Shown one piece after another: positions 27,301-27,528 of a stretch of 27,528 bases of DNA; position 1 is the stretch's first letter, and each line of letters starts with the position of its first letter. The position numbers and the translations under genes were made by a program. Source of the stretch: Hypsibius dujardini (taxonomy: Eukaryota > Tardigrada > Eutardigrada > Parachela > Hypsibiidae). The stretch is from assembly GCA_001579985.1 (NCBI GenBank), contig LRSR01000741.1, positions 1-27,528 of the forward strand. Reading direction: 5' to 3'. The notes beneath the pieces are model-generated. The model ran no database searches. It saw only the letters and a program-made list of their open reading frames with translations, and was not told the origin of the DNA.

Positions 27301-27528
27301 GAGTTTCGATAAGAGAAAAACTGACAGGAAATACTTGTACATTTGAATTTACTTTTAGTAGGTATTGTTGACATTTCTTTTTTTGTTTATAGGACAGCAT
27401 CGGTCAGCTCAATTGCGGCATCGAGCAGTTTGAAAGCGAGCTGGAGGCGTTGGATGGTGGCGGGAACCGTAAAAAAGTGGAACGAGACGTTCGTACTCTC
27501 TTGTTTTCTTACCTCGCCTCCTTCCTCC
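24367..27528 (+). CDS. CNOT3: CCR4-NOT complex subunit 3, N-terminal part
   Basis: CNOT3 (yeast Not3/Not5) is a scaffold subunit of the CCR4-NOT deadenylase, acting in cytoplasmic mRNA decay and translational control. Six exons are visible: 24367-24391, 24462-24529, 24600-24674, 24928-25017, 26623-26748 and 27393 to near the window end. All phases agree (T|GC, then 0). The product starts MSDKRKLHCEMDR, matching the animal MADKRKLQGEIDR. It then gives KYEEEVNNQIKKLQRLRDLV, a WIA...KDK segment, ERESKTKEYSRAGLAQDKVD and GQLNCGIEQFESELEAL, in register with the conserved N-terminal helical coiled-coil domain. Identity to animal CNOT3 is roughly half over the first 32 residues, unusually low for a metazoan. 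The C-terminal NOT-box is outside the window. Donor GTTGAG of exon 4 is atypical; intron 4 is 1605 nt. Where exon 6 ends is not clear. Confidence 0.92.
24688..24888. repeat. Five copies of a 36-38-bp GATT-containing unit
   Basis: Each unit is TTGATTGATTGATTGGCC/AGCCA plus ATCGGTGGACCACTCA with small variants, filling CNOT3 intron 3 (24675-24927). Confidence 0.9.
25211..25362. repeat. Heptanucleotide CGAAACC/CGAAAAC array
   Basis: About 21 units of 7 bp mix CGAAACC and CGAAAAC. It looks telomere-like but is internal to CNOT3 intron 4 and does not match TTAGGG-type telomeres. The spurious Lys/Pro/Glu/Asn/Arg frames come from it. Confidence 0.9.
25633..26438. mobile_element. Long fold-back element (about 0.8 kb) in CNOT3 intron 4
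   Basis: Arms of about 400 bp pair around a centre near 26040. Paired blocks from outside in: GCACTAACC with GGTTAGTGTG; GATTGCTTGATC with GATCAAGCAATC; TATTATGATTTTC with GAAAATCATCATCATTATA; CACTGTAAAAACTTCA with TGAAGTTTTTACAGTG; GGCACTAGCGGAATC with GATTCTGCTAGTGCC; GGCGGAGCTATGGGT with ACCCATAGCTCCGCC. Its core is shared with the element at 15700-15995. No coding capacity. Confidence 0.85.
26477..26496. repeat. Perfect 20-bp palindrome in a CCCGAA-rich patch
   Basis: CCCGAAAATTAATTTTCGGG is self-complementary throughout. It lies in a C/G-A/T patch (26460-26590) with further CCCGAA and TTCGGG words, resembling the heptamer array at 25211-25362 in both orientations, shortly before CNOT3 exon 5. 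Confidence 0.9.
26763..26893. repeat. GACA/CACA microsatellite in CNOT3 intron 5
   Basis: (GACA)n with ACAC interruptions starts just after the exon 5 donor. The rest of this intron (to 27392) is A/T-rich with no feature I can support. Confidence 0.9.

Overview
This is intron-rich eukaryotic nuclear DNA. Coding exons are GC-richer islands with GT-AG introns of about 70 to 1600 nt, and almost every intron or spacer holds simple repeats (TGTC/GACA, GATT) or fold-back elements. The gene content points to a holozoan. There is a DGCR8/Pasha homologue (the RNA-binding partner of Drosha) and a ZMYND12 homologue (a flagellar/axonemal protein). The CNOT3 and PP1-like proteins are too divergent from animal ones for a typical metazoan. 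My best guess is an ichthyosporean-type unicellular relative of animals, since Microprocessor genes are known in that group; an early or fast-evolving animal is not excluded.

Layout: 229-1220 (+), the 3' exons of mitochondrial ATP synthase subunit d. 1221-2778, gene-poor, with a fold-back element, one doubtful exon and GACA repeats. 2779-4898 (-), a complete DGCR8/Pasha gene of 600 codons in two exons. 4899-5606, a head-to-head intergenic region with three 107-bp repeats. 5607-7782 (+), a RING/B-box (TRIM/RBCC-like) protein. 7893-8128, a 23-bp tandem array. 8208-11119 (-), ZMYND12. 11359-12256 (+), a small coiled-coil protein. 12323-15402 (-), a larger coiled-coil protein. 15403-17251, noncoding, with a fold-back element and an AGAAC-type satellite. 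17252-19761 (+), an unrecognised protein of about 555 aa. 21005-22771 (+), a divergent PP1-like phosphatase with an acidic, His-rich tail. 22772-24366, hairpins, inverted repeats and a 160-bp duplication. 24367 to the window end (+), the N-terminal part of CNOT3 (CCR4-NOT).

Two genes bracket small-RNA biology: DGCR8 (primary-miRNA processing) and CNOT3 (part of the deadenylase that carries out miRNA silencing in animals). There is no sign that they are co-regulated. The window is also unusually rich in structures that would fold as dsRNA when transcribed: several TA-flanked MITEs sharing a terminal-repeat design, two fold-backs sharing a core (one about 0.8 kb, inside a CNOT3 intron), and a roughly 60-nt pre-miRNA-sized hairpin. 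In a genome encoding the Microprocessor these are the most interesting unexplained signals.
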